From Prodigiosinella aquatilis (lineage in GTDB: Bacteria > Pseudomonadota > Gammaproteobacteria > Enterobacterales > Enterobacteriaceae), in NCBI GenBank assembly GCA_030388725.1, contig CP128857.1:3162001-3226000 (forward strand): a stretch of DNA of 64,000 bases. The letters are read 5' to 3'. A model generated the notes under the pieces. The model worked only from the letters and a program-made list of their open reading frames with translations. It was not told where the DNA came from and made no database searches. Every line of letters starts with the position of its first letter. Positions within the stretch are counted from its first letter, which is position 1. The position numbers and the translations under genes were made by a program. Shown here one piece after another: positions 47,448 to 56,973 of this stretch.

Positions 47448-48562
47448 CAGGCACACTCCCGGCGATATTGATAATAAGCAGCACATGCCCCTTCGGAAGA
47501 CACCATCAGCGCGCCGATGGCATTCTGTGGCGTGCAACTCTGGCCAAACAGCGGGCAATCACCCGGTTTGCAGCGTCCGGTCAACACGTCACCACAGCGG
47601 GAAAGCGGCTCATCCGCCACATCCTGTTGCTGCGGCATGAAACGTCGCTCAGCGTCGAAAGCGGCATAGGTTTCACGCAGTTGCATACCAGACAAGGCAA
47701 TTTCACCCAGACCACGCCATTCACTACTGGCTTTGACCTCAAACACCTCATCCATCGCCTGCTGAGCCAGCGGATTGCCATTATCCGGCACAATGCGACG
47801 GTATTGGTTTTCCACCACACAACGTTCATCGTGCAACTGTTGCACCAGCATCAGCAACGCCTGCAAAATATCCAGCGGTTCAAACCCCGTCACGACAAAC
47901 GGTTTATGAAACTGGTCACACAGCGGTTGGTAAGGATACGCGCCGATGACCATACTGACATGACCTGGCGCCAGAAAACCGTCGATACGCAAATCGGGCT
48001 GTTGCAGTAGACTGCGCAGCGTCGGAATAATGGTGATGTGCTGGCAAAATAGCGTGAAATTTTTGATACCACGCCGTTTCGCCTGCTGCAACGTCAGCGC
48101 CGAACTGGGCATGGTGGTTTCAAAGCCCAGCCCAAAGAACACCACCTGCCGGTCAGGATTTTTTTCCGCCAACACCAACGCATCCAGCGGCGAATAGACA
48201 ACCCGGATATCCGCACCGTGGCGACGGGCATCCAGCAATGAGCCGTTGCGCCCCGGAACGCGCATCGCATCGCCAAACGTGCAGAAAATTACCTCTGGAT
48301 GGGCGGCAATCTCCAGACAGGCATCAATACGCCCCATCGGTAATACACACACCGGACAGCCCGGTCCATGAACAAATTCGATTTCCGGTGGCAATAGCCG
48401 ATCCAGCCCAAATTTGAAGATAGCATGAGTATGCCCCCCACAGACTTCCATCAACTGTAGTGGTCGCGTCTTCAGTTGCGGCATATCCGCTACCAATGCC
48501 TGAATACGCTGCAATATCGCTTTGGCTAATTCAGGATCACGGAATTCATCAACGTACTGCAT
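47447..48562 (-). CDS. hypD: HypD, hydrogenase Fe(CN)2CO assembly scaffold
   Basis: This 371-residue iron-sulfur protein works with HypC to assemble the iron-cyanide-carbonyl group. It has the family motifs MEVCGGHTHAIFKFGLD, VHGPGCPVCVLPMGRID, FGDAMRVPG, GFETTMPS, and the C-terminal CGDVLTGRCKPGDCPLFG with cluster cysteines. The start at 48562 gives the normal length and overlaps hypC by 14 bases. Confidence 0.96.
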   Translation of the reverse strand: MQYVDEFRDPELAKAILQRIQALVADMPQLKTRPLQLMEVCGGHTHAIFKFGLDRLLPPEIEFVHGPGCPVCVLPMGRIDACLEIAAHPEVIFCTFGDAMRVPGRNGSLLDARRHGADIRVVYSPLDALVLAEKNPDRQVVFFGLGFETTMPSSALTLQQAKRRGIKNFTLFCQHITIIPTLRSLLQQPDLRIDGFLAPGHVSMVIGAYPYQPLCDQFHKPFVVTGFEPLDILQALLMLVQQLHDERCVVENQYRRIVPDNGNPLAQQAMDEVFEVKASSEWRGLGEIALSGMQLRETYAAFDAERRFMPQQQDVADEPLSRCGDVLTGRCKPGDCPLFGQSCTPQNAIGALMVSSEGACAAYYQYRRECA

Positions 48563-48836
48563 AAATGGCTCCCGTTTGCCGTACTTCATCCAGTTCCAGT
48601 CCGACAGCCTGCATTGACTGCAAAGCCTCCAACGTATCCTGAGCCTCCTGTTCATCCAGCAAGCTCATAGCGAAACCGACATGTACCAGCACCCACTGCC
48701 CTACCAACGTAGAAGGTTCACCTTCACACACCAACGCGATATTCACCGCACGCTGTACGCCACACACATCCACCCAGGCAGGCTGATGAATATCTTCACC
48801 TACCGAGATCACTTTACCGGGGACACCTAAGCACAT
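48549..48836 (-). CDS. hypC: HypC/HybG hydrogenase maturation chaperone
   Basis: This 95-residue chaperone carries the Fe(CN)2CO group and docks on the large-subunit precursor. It begins MCLGVPGKV, where Cys2 is the key residue, and has GVQRAVNIALV and VGQWVLVHVGFAM. It is the only HypC-family gene in the locus, so it probably does the job of both HypC and HybG. It overlaps hypB by 10 bases and hypD by 14. Confidence 0.95.
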   Translation of the reverse strand: MCLGVPGKVISVGEDIHQPAWVDVCGVQRAVNIALVCEGEPSTLVGQWVLVHVGFAMSLLDEQEAQDTLEALQSMQAVGLELDEVRQTGAIYAVR

Positions 48837-49924
48837 AGTTGCCCCTCCAGCCAGGCCAGCCATTCGTCCATCCCCTCCCCGGTACGGGCAGACAAGGCAA
48901 TGACCTGAATCTCCGGGTTCACCCGGCGAGCATTGGCCACACAAGCTTCCAGATTAAAGTCAAGATATGGCAACAGGTCGATCTTGTTGATAATCATCAG
49001 TGATGCCGCAGCAAACATATGCGGGTATTTCAGCGGCTTGTCTTCGCCTTCCGTTACCGAAAGGACTGCCACTTTATGGCGCTCACCAAGGTCAAAACTG
49101 GCCGGGCACACTAAATTACCAACGTTTTCGATAAACAGCAGACTGTTGTCCGGCAGTTGTAGACGATGTGCCGCATCATGCACCATCTGCGCATCCAGAT
49201 GGCAGCCTTTGCCGGTATTGACTTGAATGGCGTTCACTCCAGTCGCACGGATACGCTCGGCATCATTGGTCGTTTGCTGATCACCTTCAATCACCGCGCA
49301 GGGCAGATGATCCTGCAACAGATGAAGCGTGCTGGTGAGCAAGGTGGTTTTACCGGAACCGGGACTGGAGACCAGATTCAACACCAGAATATTCTGCTCC
49401 GCAAAGTGTTCCCGATTATGTGCAGCCAGATGGTTGTTTTTACTCAGGACATCCATCTCAATCTTTAGCAGACGCTGCTGGCCAATACCTGGTGAGTGAG
49501 TCCCCGCCACTCCCTGACCGTAATGCAAATCCTGCTGATCGACTGTTGGCTGAAACACCTCTTCTTCATCCGGCGCGGCGGACACTCGGGTCACTACCGG
49601 GGCAGAAACCGGCTCCGCAGACGGCGCGGCATAGTAATAGTGATTGACGTCGCCCTGATGGTAATAATGATGGTGATGAATAATGACATAACGCGCCTCA
49701 CCCTCATTATGGTGATGATCATGATGCCCGTGAGCATGATGGTGCTGATGTGAGTGAGTATTGGGATGAGAATGGCTGTGTTCGTGATCATGTTCGTGAT
49801 CATGTTCATGTTCGTGATCATGTTCATGTTCATGTTCATGTTCATGATGGTGGTCATGTGAATGAAGGGGTTCATCGCCTTCTATTCTACTCTCCCCTTC
49901 ACCGCAACCGCATGTGGTACACAT
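48827..49924 (-). CDS. hypB: HypB, nickel-inserting GTPase with long His-rich region
   Basis: This 365-residue GTPase inserts nickel into the hydrogenase large subunit with HypA. It has a CTTCGCG nickel site at residues 2-8, then a very histidine-rich stretch at about 21-98 coded partly by a short tandem repeat, and a G domain with P-loop SSPGSGKTT at 187-194, EGDQQT, ENVGNLVCPA and NKIDLLPY. The His-rich region would store nickel. It overlaps hypC by 10 bases. Confidence 0.95.
   Translation of the reverse strand: MCTTCGCGEGESRIEGDEPLHSHDHHHEHEHEHEHDHEHEHDHEHDHEHSHSHPNTHSHQHHHAHGHHDHHHNEGEARYVIIHHHHYYHQGDVNHYYYAAPSAEPVSAPVVTRVSAAPDEEEVFQPTVDQQDLHYGQGVAGTHSPGIGQQRLLKIEMDVLSKNNHLAAHNREHFAEQNILVLNLVSSPGSGKTTLLTSTLHLLQDHLPCAVIEGDQQTTNDAERIRATGVNAIQVNTGKGCHLDAQMVHDAAHRLQLPDNSLLFIENVGNLVCPASFDLGERHKVAVLSVTEGEDKPLKYPHMFAAASLMIINKIDLLPYLDFNLEACVANARRVNPEIQVIALSARTGEGMDEWLAWLEGQLCA
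49780..49849. repeat. Hexanucleotide-type tandem repeat in hypB
   Basis: Repeats of GTTCAT and GTGATC/GTTCGT units (CATGAAC and GATCAC on the coding strand) encode alternating His with Glu or Asp. The units are 6 bases, so gain or loss of units keeps the frame and would change the number of nickel-binding histidines. Confidence 0.75.
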
Positions 49925-50001
49925 AGGGATAATTCCTCCCGGTTACAAAACCGTTTCTGACACTTTTCGTTTTTGCCCGGCAAGCATTCCGGGACAAGTG
50001 G

Positions 50002-50343
50002 TCACTCAATGGCGAGCTGTTTTATCTGCAAACTGTCACCGCCATCAACGCGTAAATTATAGCTGCCGCAACGCGGACACCCAGCGTCATGCTGCGTGAT
50101 TTCGACTATCTCGCTACACTCCCAACACCAGGCGCGCGCAGGCTGCACCTGCAAATGCAGTTCACAGCCATCCGCCATCGTCTGACGGCATACGGATTCA
50201 AAACAAAAGCGCAGCGCGCTTTCTTCAATACAGGACAACGCCCCAATCTCCAGCCACACTTCTTTTACTTTCCGTGCGCCATGCTGACGGGCCTGTTGTT
50301 CAATCAGTTCCAGCGCGTTGTAGCACATGGAAATCTCATGCAT
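50002..50343 (-). CDS. hybF: HypA/HybF nickel metallochaperone
   Basis: This 113-residue protein binds nickel at the N-terminal MHE and structural zinc at two CxxC pairs (CWEC and CPRC). It hands nickel to the hydrogenase with HypB. Its place between hybE and hypB corresponds to hybF of the E. coli hyb operon, and it would be the only HypA-type gene of the locus. Confidence 0.94.
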   Translation of the reverse strand: MHEISMCYNALELIEQQARQHGARKVKEVWLEIGALSCIEESALRFCFESVCRQTMADGCELHLQVQPARAWCWECSEIVEITQHDAGCPRCGSYNLRVDGGDSLQIKQLAIE

Positions 50344-50347
50344 GCTG

Positions 50348-50893
50348 CTAACTCCGATTTAGGCTGAACAGCGCTCGTCGGCCAAGATTCTGCGGTACTT
50401 CACCATCCGTCACTGGCAGGGACAGCGCCATTTTGGCACTTTGCTCCGCCAGTTGTATCGCCTGCTCTCCGCTTAATGCCGAATCTATCGGCGACATCAG
50501 CGAACAGGAGAGATACTGAATGCCATCGTCCATTTCACCGACGATAAAATTGACATGACCACACGGCAGACTCAACGCCAGACGCTCTGCCAGAGTACGC
50601 CTCGGCCAGTCCTGTTGCGGACCGGGCAACACCAGCAGACTCATCATCCAGGGCGTCAGCAGACAACCGAACCATTGCTGTTCAAATAGGGTAAAACCGC
50701 AGGCCCGGACCGGAACTGCCGCCCGATAAAAAGGCAGTGACTGCATTTTTTCCTGCGCTATCCGGGTAAATATGGCTTCCAGCCAGGCCGCCGGATGATG
50801 ATCATGCACCGGAATAAGTGAATTTTCTTTGCGCTCACCCGGCATAGTGTGTTGATCGTCCACCAACATAGCACTGTGTTCAGGCTTTTCCAT
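50348..50893 (-). CDS. hybE: HybE, hydrogenase-2 small-subunit maturation chaperone
   Basis: This 181-residue HybE/HupJ-family protein is thought to hold the HybO precursor until cofactors are in and Tat export is allowed. It has LPFYRAAVPVRACGF, GCLLTPWMMSLLVLPG and LPCGHVNFIVGE. The ATG at 50893 directly follows the hybD stop, which places it in the operon. Confidence 0.92.
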   Translation of the reverse strand: MEKPEHSAMLVDDQHTMPGERKENSLIPVHDHHPAAWLEAIFTRIAQEKMQSLPFYRAAVPVRACGFTLFEQQWFGCLLTPWMMSLLVLPGPQQDWPRRTLAERLALSLPCGHVNFIVGEMDDGIQYLSCSLMSPIDSALSGEQAIQLAEQSAKMALSLPVTDGEVPQNLGRRALFSLNRS

Positions 50894-50894
50894 A

Positions 50895-51395
50895 TTACTC
50901 ACAAGGCACCTCACTGCACTGACGCTCAGTCACTGTCACACCACCGTGCCGTAATGCGGCGACAATATGCAGCAACGCCGACTCTATCGCCGCTGTCGCC
51001 GTAGCAGATAACCCAATCCCTGGCGCCAACGAGTCAGGTTCTACGCCCACCAGCGTGAGTTGTTTCGGGAACTCACCAGTAAGTCGCAGTGCCATCAATA
51101 CATCGGACAAGCCTAACTGGTGCGGGGATATTTTGCGGGTAAACAACGCCGGTACTTCGTCATCGTGTAGTACCACCACGTTTCCCGGCGCGTTTCCCGT
51201 CAGCACCGCATCCGCGACAATCAGATGATCACGGTCAGCCATGGTTTCAAGCAGCTCCATCCCCGACGTACCACCATCCTCAATATCGATGGCGGGCGTA
51301 AAGATAAAGCGCTGTTCCAACGCCTCAATAATACGCACACCGATAGCCTCATCGCTCAGCAACAGATTACCTATCCCCAACACCAGTATATTCAT
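50895..51395 (-). CDS. hybD: HybD, hydrogenase-2 maturation endopeptidase
   Basis: This 166-residue nickel-dependent protease removes the C-terminal tail of HybC after the active site is complete. It has ILVLGIGNLLLSDEAIGV, EDGGTSGMELL and ADAVLTG with the metal-binding Glu and Asp. Its start overlaps the hybC stop (TAATG). Confidence 0.95.
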   Translation of the reverse strand: MNILVLGIGNLLLSDEAIGVRIIEALEQRFIFTPAIDIEDGGTSGMELLETMADRDHLIVADAVLTGNAPGNVVVLHDDEVPALFTRKISPHQLGLSDVLMALRLTGEFPKQLTLVGVEPDSLAPGIGLSATATAAIESALLHIVAALRHGGVTVTERQCSEVPCE

Positions 51396-53101
51396 TACAG
51401 CACCTTCACCCGTGTGACTTCATTGCCGTTTACCGTATCCACCACGTGCACCGCGCAGGACATGCAAGGGTCAAACGAGTGAATGGTACGTACTACTTCC
51501 AACGGTTTATGCGGATCGGCCACTGGCGTTCCCACCAGTGATTGTTCATACGGACCTGCTTTATCTTCATAGTTACGCGGACTGGAGGTCCAGGTAGATG
51601 GCACAACCGCCTGATAGTTGGTTATCTTGCCGTTTTTGAACACCACCCAGTGCGACAACATACCGCGTGGCATTTCGCCGAAACCAACGCCGCGAAACTC
51701 GGTATCCGGAGAAAAATCCGGCTTAATGAAGGTCTCGTGATCACCTTTGCCAATGTTGGTTACCAACGCCTGCCATTGGTGTGCCAACGTATCCTTCAAC
51801 ACACAACAGTGTATGGTGCGGCCAATCACACGGCCCAATGTGGAATGCAGTTGTTTCTCTTCCAGCGTGCGACCACTGAGTTTCCGGTAAGCAGCGCCAA
51901 GCTGTGCGAAATGGGTTTCTGTATCCTTGTGTTTGGCAGCCAGACTGCATAACAACCAGGCCACTGGCCCTACTTCCACCGTGTTGCCATAGAACGTCGG
52001 TGATTTCACCCAGGAATATTTCCCATCTTCCTGCCAGCCCGTGTAATCAGGACGAGTGAGTCCCTCCCACGGCGCCAGGGGTTCGTCATCCTTGTACCAG
52101 GCGTGCTTACCACTCTCCTTGATGCCATCGATCAGGAACTTATCGTTATGACTGGTAATCGGCCGGAAGGTGGAAGGATTGCCGCTTTCAATATAGCCCC
52201 CCGCCAGCAGGAAGCTACCGCCCTTGTCATCGGTCGGCAATTCCGGCACGCTCAGATAGTGGTCAGCCCCACGACCCAACGTCAACCACTGTGGGTAATA
52301 GGCCGCAATAACGGCACAGTCCACTTTATAAACCTGCTCGATAAAATCCCCCAGCCGGTCAATAAAGCTTTTCACATACATCAGACGCTCAAGATTGAGC
52401 ACACTCGGCGAATCCAGATTAATGGGGTTGGCAACGCCACCCACTGCCAGATTCTGGATATGTGGTGATTTACCCCCCAGAATCGCCACAATCCGGTTGG
52501 CGTCACGCTGACATTCCAACGCCTGTAGATAGTGCGCCACGGCAATCAGATTGACTTCCGGTGGCAATGCCATCGCCGGGTGCCCCCAGTAACCGTTGGC
52601 AAAGATCCCTAATTGCCCACTGGCGACCAGATCCTTCAGCTTCTGCTGCACCTTGGCAAATTCCGCGGCGCTATTGAGTGGCCACTCAGACAATCCTTTC
52701 AACAAATTAGCCGCTTTTTGCGGATCGGCTTTCAGTGCTGAAGTGACGTCTACCCAATCCAGCGCGGAAAGTTGATAAAAATGCACGATATGATCGTGAA
52801 TACTATGTGACGCCAGAATCAGGTTACGGATGTATTGTGCATTAACCGGTACGTTCAGACCCAATGCATTTTCTACTGCACGTACAGAAGCAATCGCGTG
52901 CACTGTGGTACATACGCCACAGATACGCTGCACAATAATCCAGGCATCACGCGGATCGCGGCCCTTAACGATCTCTTCCATGCCGCGCCACATAGTGCCG
53001 GATGACCAGGCTTTGGTGACTTTCCCGTTTTCAATTTCGCAATCAATGCGCAGATGCCCTTCAATGCGGGTAATAGGATCAATGGTGATGCGTTGGCTCA
53101 T
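51395..53101 (-). CDS. hybC: HybC, hydrogenase-2 large subunit
   Basis: This 568-residue catalytic subunit carries the NiFe centre. The N-terminal ligand pair is RICGVCTTVHA and the C-terminal pair is DPCMSCAVHV. HybD would cut after the histidine of the latter and release a 15-residue tail. It works in the periplasm with HybO and travels there attached to the HybO Tat signal. It overlaps the hybB stop by 23 bases. Confidence 0.96.
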   Translation of the reverse strand: MSQRITIDPITRIEGHLRIDCEIENGKVTKAWSSGTMWRGMEEIVKGRDPRDAWIIVQRICGVCTTVHAIASVRAVENALGLNVPVNAQYIRNLILASHSIHDHIVHFYQLSALDWVDVTSALKADPQKAANLLKGLSEWPLNSAAEFAKVQQKLKDLVASGQLGIFANGYWGHPAMALPPEVNLIAVAHYLQALECQRDANRIVAILGGKSPHIQNLAVGGVANPINLDSPSVLNLERLMYVKSFIDRLGDFIEQVYKVDCAVIAAYYPQWLTLGRGADHYLSVPELPTDDKGGSFLLAGGYIESGNPSTFRPITSHNDKFLIDGIKESGKHAWYKDDEPLAPWEGLTRPDYTGWQEDGKYSWVKSPTFYGNTVEVGPVAWLLCSLAAKHKDTETHFAQLGAAYRKLSGRTLEEKQLHSTLGRVIGRTIHCCVLKDTLAHQWQALVTNIGKGDHETFIKPDFSPDTEFRGVGFGEMPRGMLSHWVVFKNGKITNYQAVVPSTWTSSPRNYEDKAGPYEQSLVGTPVADPHKPLEVVRTIHSFDPCMSCAVHVVDTVNGNEVTRVKVL

Positions 53102-54278
53102 GCTTTACCTCGGCCTGATGATTCTTATGAACGCCTTCCAGCGCGGGAAGTACCGGCAGCAGGCGGATTAACAAGATGTATGCGCAGATTTCAATCGCTA
53201 CGAAACCGATAGAAATCAGAATTTCCTGCGCTTTAGGGAAATAGTGGTAACCACCACCAGGATTGAATGCCAGCAGTGAATAGCTCAATCGCCACAAAGC
53301 GGCGCCGAATAACATACTGACTGCACCGATAAACAGACAGCGCGAGTCGCGGCGACAACGCTCCAGACGGAACATCAGCAGCGGGAACAGCATCAGTGCC
53401 GATTCACACCAGAACATGATGGAGTAGCGATCAAATGCCAGCAGATAACTGGTCTTGTGGTGCCAGAAAATTTCGCCGAAACGCACCACCAGAAACAGTA
53501 AGACCAATACATCGGTGACGCGCGCCAACCGGTTAAACAGCACTTTTTCATCCGGTCCCCGTCCTTTCAGCCCCGCCTGCACCAGCGAGCCTTCGAAAAT
53601 AACAATCGAGAATCCCATGATAAAGGCGGTCAACAGCGACAACAGCGGCAACAGTTCATAACTCTGCCACAGCGGATGCACTTTATAACCGGCGGCAATC
53701 ATCAGCGACCCCATTGAGGACTGGTGCATGGTCGGCAGTAACGCCCCCAACGCGATGATAAAGAACATCACTTTATTCATCCGCTGGAGCGAAACCTTCC
53801 AGCCAAAGCGTTCCATGATGACCGGCGCAAACTCCAGGGCCATCACCCCGATGTAGATGGTCATACAGACCGCTGTTTCAAACAGCACCGATGAGGTGTT
53901 GAAGAAACCGGGAATGAAGAAGTACGGTAAATTCCAGTAACGTCCGACATCAATGGTGATGGACAGCCCCCCCAACGAATAACCAAACAGGCTGGCCAGC
54001 AGCGCCGGGCGTACCAATGGATGGTATTGACCACGGTTAAAGACATATACCGCCCAGGCTAACGCCCAGCCACCACAGGCGAACCCGGTTCCGACCAGCA
54101 GGTCGAAGGAGATCCAGATCCCCCACGGATACCCGCCATTCAGGTCAGCCACCGAGCCAAGCCCCAACACCAGACGTTTGAGAATAAGTACCGCACAGAT
54201 CACCACAAACGGTGCCAGCAGCATCACGGGCCAACTGACCTGGCGCCCACCCAACGGACTTGCTTTATGCGCCGTCAT
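53079..54278 (-). CDS. hybB: HybB, hydrogenase-2 membrane quinone-reducing subunit
   Basis: This 399-residue NrfD-family membrane protein has about ten predicted helices and moves electrons between the hydrogenase and quinone. It begins after AGGAGG and has LNGGYPWGIWISFDLLVGTGFACGG, GGLSITIDVGRYWNLPYFF and LPTMHQSSMGSLM. The C-terminus is histidine-rich. It overlaps hybA by 14 bases. Confidence 0.94.
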   Translation of the reverse strand: MTAHKASPLGGRQVSWPVMLLAPFVVICAVLILKRLVLGLGSVADLNGGYPWGIWISFDLLVGTGFACGGWALAWAVYVFNRGQYHPLVRPALLASLFGYSLGGLSITIDVGRYWNLPYFFIPGFFNTSSVLFETAVCMTIYIGVMALEFAPVIMERFGWKVSLQRMNKVMFFIIALGALLPTMHQSSMGSLMIAAGYKVHPLWQSYELLPLLSLLTAFIMGFSIVIFEGSLVQAGLKGRGPDEKVLFNRLARVTDVLVLLFLVVRFGEIFWHHKTSYLLAFDRYSIMFWCESALMLFPLLMFRLERCRRDSRCLFIGAVSMLFGAALWRLSYSLLAFNPGGGYHYFPKAQEILISIGFVAIEICAYILLIRLLPVLPALEGVHKNHQAEVKHEPTHHH

Positions 54279-55280
54279 GATCGTCCTCCTGTGACTTATC
54301 ATGGTCCTGCCTGTCTTCACGGGTATTTCGATGGACCAGTACGGAAATCCCGGCTAATAACGCCAGTGGTAGCACCATGCCTTTATACAGCGTGTGTTGA
54401 ATATGCTCGGAACGTTCGCCGGTAGAAAGCGCATCCAGTTTTGGCAAGTCCAGATTCTGGTAAGGCACTCCCGCCAACACCAGTACCTGAGTGCCGCCAG
54501 CTTCTTTTTCACCATAGACATAGCGATCATATTTCGGCACGGCGTGCAGATAGGTATCGTTTTTATCCAACATCTGACGCGGATAGTGATACTCATCACC
54601 CGGATTGAGTGCCAAACGACGTTTGGCCTCTGCCAGCAGATCCTCACGAGTACCGTAAATCACCGCGCCGGTAGGACAGACTTCAACACACCCAGGCATG
54701 CCGCCTTTATCCAGACGCTCAACACCGGGCTGATTACATAATTCGCATTTATGAATTTTGCCGAACGGATTTTCATAGTCATATTTCGGCACATCGAACG
54801 GACAGGCCACCATGCAGTAGCGACACCCGGTACAGATGTCGGGGTCATAGTGCACCACACCGGTTTTTGGGTCTTTCTTTAATGCGGAAACCGGACACAC
54901 CGACACACAGTTAGGATCAACGCAGTGCATACACTGTTTTTTAATGTAAGCATAACCGTTTTGCTCCTGATCCTTGTTTTTACCATCACCCGAGCTCCAT
55001 ACCTGGATAATGTTATTGGTGTAAGGACTCAGTTTGTCGTTGTTGGACCAGGTCGGCGCACCGCCGGTGTAAATTTTACTGTTCGGGTTGTGTTCCAGAT
55101 GGTTGACTTGCTGGCATTTGGTCACACATGCCTGGCAGCCGATACACAACGTGGAGTCATACAGCATCCCGAGTGCGCCGGGGATCGGCGGCTTATTGGT
55201 CGCCTCCGCCTGACTGGCCAGCGGTGTGCCAGCCAGTAACGCACCGGCAGAAGCCAGTTTAAAAAATTGCGTCTGTTCAC
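54265..55280 (-). CDS. hybA: HybA iron-sulfur subunit with a frame change in its Tat signal
   Basis: This 340-residue-class ferredoxin subunit joins HybO and HybB. Four cluster motifs are clear: CIGCQACVTKC, CMHCVDPNCVSVC, CTGCRYCMVACPF and CELCNQ/CVEVC, with a C-terminal membrane helix. The natural start appears to be GTG at 55280 (MNRRNF, a twin-arginine signal as in E. coli), but the run at 55261-55266 has six A on the plus strand. Seven are needed to continue as FKLASAGALL. As written, an open frame can begin only from TTG at 55287, giving SREQTQFFKLAS without the RR pair. This is either a frameshift mutation that would block export or a read error. Confidence 0.85.
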
Positions 55281-55283
55281 GGC

Positions 55284-56411
55284 TCAATCCTCCCGGGATG
55301 ATTTTCCGGCATCCTTCTGTTTTTGCTGACGTCCCAGTTCGCGTACCGCCATCAGACTGACACCCGCAACCGCACCTAGCACACCACCAATAAGCCCGGT
55401 CGCTGTCGCCGACCTCTGTCCACCTTCAGGACTGTTAGTTGCCGGCTTTTCAACTCGTGGCGTTGGATTCTCCACGTTAGCCAACTGGAAAATCCCTTTG
55501 GTAAAACCAATCCCTTTTTCGTTGCAGCCATAACATGGATGGCCAATCCCTACCGGCCAGATACCGCCGCCGATATCGCAGAACTCCAGCGTCGGACAGT
55601 TGCCATAGGTTTCCGGCCCTTTACAGCCCAGATGGTATAAACACCATCCCTGACGATGACCTTCATCACCAAACTCTTTGGCGAAACGACCGGCGTCGAA
55701 ATGCGGGCGACGTTCACAGTTTTCATGAATCAAACGACCATAGGCGAACATCGGACGATTGTGACTATCCAGGGCAGGGGCGCGGTGATAGGTAATAATA
55801 TGGGCTACAGTGGCCAGGAAGTTGTGTGGATTAGGTGGACAACCGGGGATGTTAATGACCATTTTACCCGGTAATACGTCCTGCAAGCTGACGGCACCAG
55901 TCGGGTTTCCTCCCGTTGCCGGAACGCCGCCCCAGGAGGAACAGGAACCGATGGCAATGATGGCCGCAGCGTTTTCTGCTGCGTTACGGATATGTTCGAC
56001 AATCGGCTTACCCGCCACCACGCAGTAGATGCCACCGTCTTTTATCGGTATCGACCCATCCACCACCAGTACATATTTCCCTTTATATTGTTCAATAGCG
56101 TGGTGTTTGTTCTCTTCTGCCTGTTCACCAAAAGCAGCGGACAGCACTTCGTGATATTCCAACGAAATGGTATTTAACAGCAAAGTCTCAACAGTCGGGT
56201 GAGTCGAACGCAATAATGATTCAGTACAGCCGGTACACTCCTGAGCACCAATCCAAATCACCGGTGGACGCTGCGGTGATGTAATGGATTGCGCTATTTC
56301 TGCCGCAGCTGAATCAGTCAACCCCATGGTTGCGGCGAGTGCTGCACATAACTTCATAAAATCACGACGATTAACGCCGTGATGGGAAAGCATTAAATTT
56401 TCCCCACTCAT
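55284..56411 (-). CDS. hybO: HybO, hydrogenase-2 small subunit
   Basis: This 375-residue small subunit has a twin-arginine signal (NRRDFMKLCAALAA), the proximal cluster motif ECTGCTES with IGSCSSWGG and GCPPNPHN, further cluster cysteines in HLGCKGPETYGNCP and GHPCYGC, and a C-terminal membrane helix. It leads the hyb-hyp operon. An FNR box lies 83 bases upstream of the start. Confidence 0.96.
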   Translation of the reverse strand: MSGENLMLSHHGVNRRDFMKLCAALAATMGLTDSAAAEIAQSITSPQRPPVIWIGAQECTGCTESLLRSTHPTVETLLLNTISLEYHEVLSAAFGEQAEENKHHAIEQYKGKYVLVVDGSIPIKDGGIYCVVAGKPIVEHIRNAAENAAAIIAIGSCSSWGGVPATGGNPTGAVSLQDVLPGKMVINIPGCPPNPHNFLATVAHIITYHRAPALDSHNRPMFAYGRLIHENCERRPHFDAGRFAKEFGDEGHRQGWCLYHLGCKGPETYGNCPTLEFCDIGGGIWPVGIGHPCYGCNEKGIGFTKGIFQLANVENPTPRVEKPATNSPEGGQRSATATGLIGGVLGAVAGVSLMAVRELGRQQKQKDAGKSSRED

Positions 56412-56493
56412 TTTTTATTATTCTCCTGTAACTCAGACGGAGTAACATGCGGATGTGTGGGAATATGGTAATGAGGAAATTAGTTTAACCGAC

Positions 56494-56507
56494 TTGATCT
56501 CTATCAA
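56494..56507. promoter_or_regulatory. Perfect FNR box upstream of hybO
   Basis: TTGAT, four bases, ATCAA is a perfect match to the FNR consensus. It lies 83 bases before the hybO start, in the single upstream region of the whole hydrogenase locus, so anaerobic activation is expected. The next 466 bases to the ybiT terminator are AT-rich with no gene that I can support. Confidence 0.75.
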
Positions 56508-56973
56508 TCCGCAGGGGAATAACCCTCTTATTTATGTATATTCTGTGACTGTATACACATGCTGTCTTTTTAAATTTTTTTTCATCAGGTGAAATGAGAA
56601 ATTATCGCAATCACTCGTTAAGACCACTATTTTCACTTTTACTGGTAGTGCTTAATCGATTTAACGCAGATAATTACTCAAAAATAAAATAAAATAAAAT
56701 ACCATGTTGATTTTAGTGGATTTCTATTAAAACTGCTGATGCTCGTTTTGTTATTTTAACCTGTATTTATTACCATGAGGCTTATATTCACCGCTGTATT
56801 ATAGTTACTTTAAATACTTTAGTTTAAAAAGCAAAAAAGTCTGACGGATATTATCTTTTCCTAAGCCAGTAACACACTCTCTAGGCGCAAGTTTTAGTGG
56901 CATTCACGATATTCATCGCTGTTTTCATACTGAAATAGATTTAATCTTACCAAGTCGAATCCGACATCAGATG

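Noticed and set aside
49780..49849. Possible CRISPR-like array
   Set aside because: The repeat is a 6-base unit inside hypB with no spacers; it codes for His-rich protein.
49594..49875. Met/Ile/Thr-rich frame opposite the hypB repeat
   Set aside because: The repetitive composition comes from reading the histidine-coding repeat in another frame.
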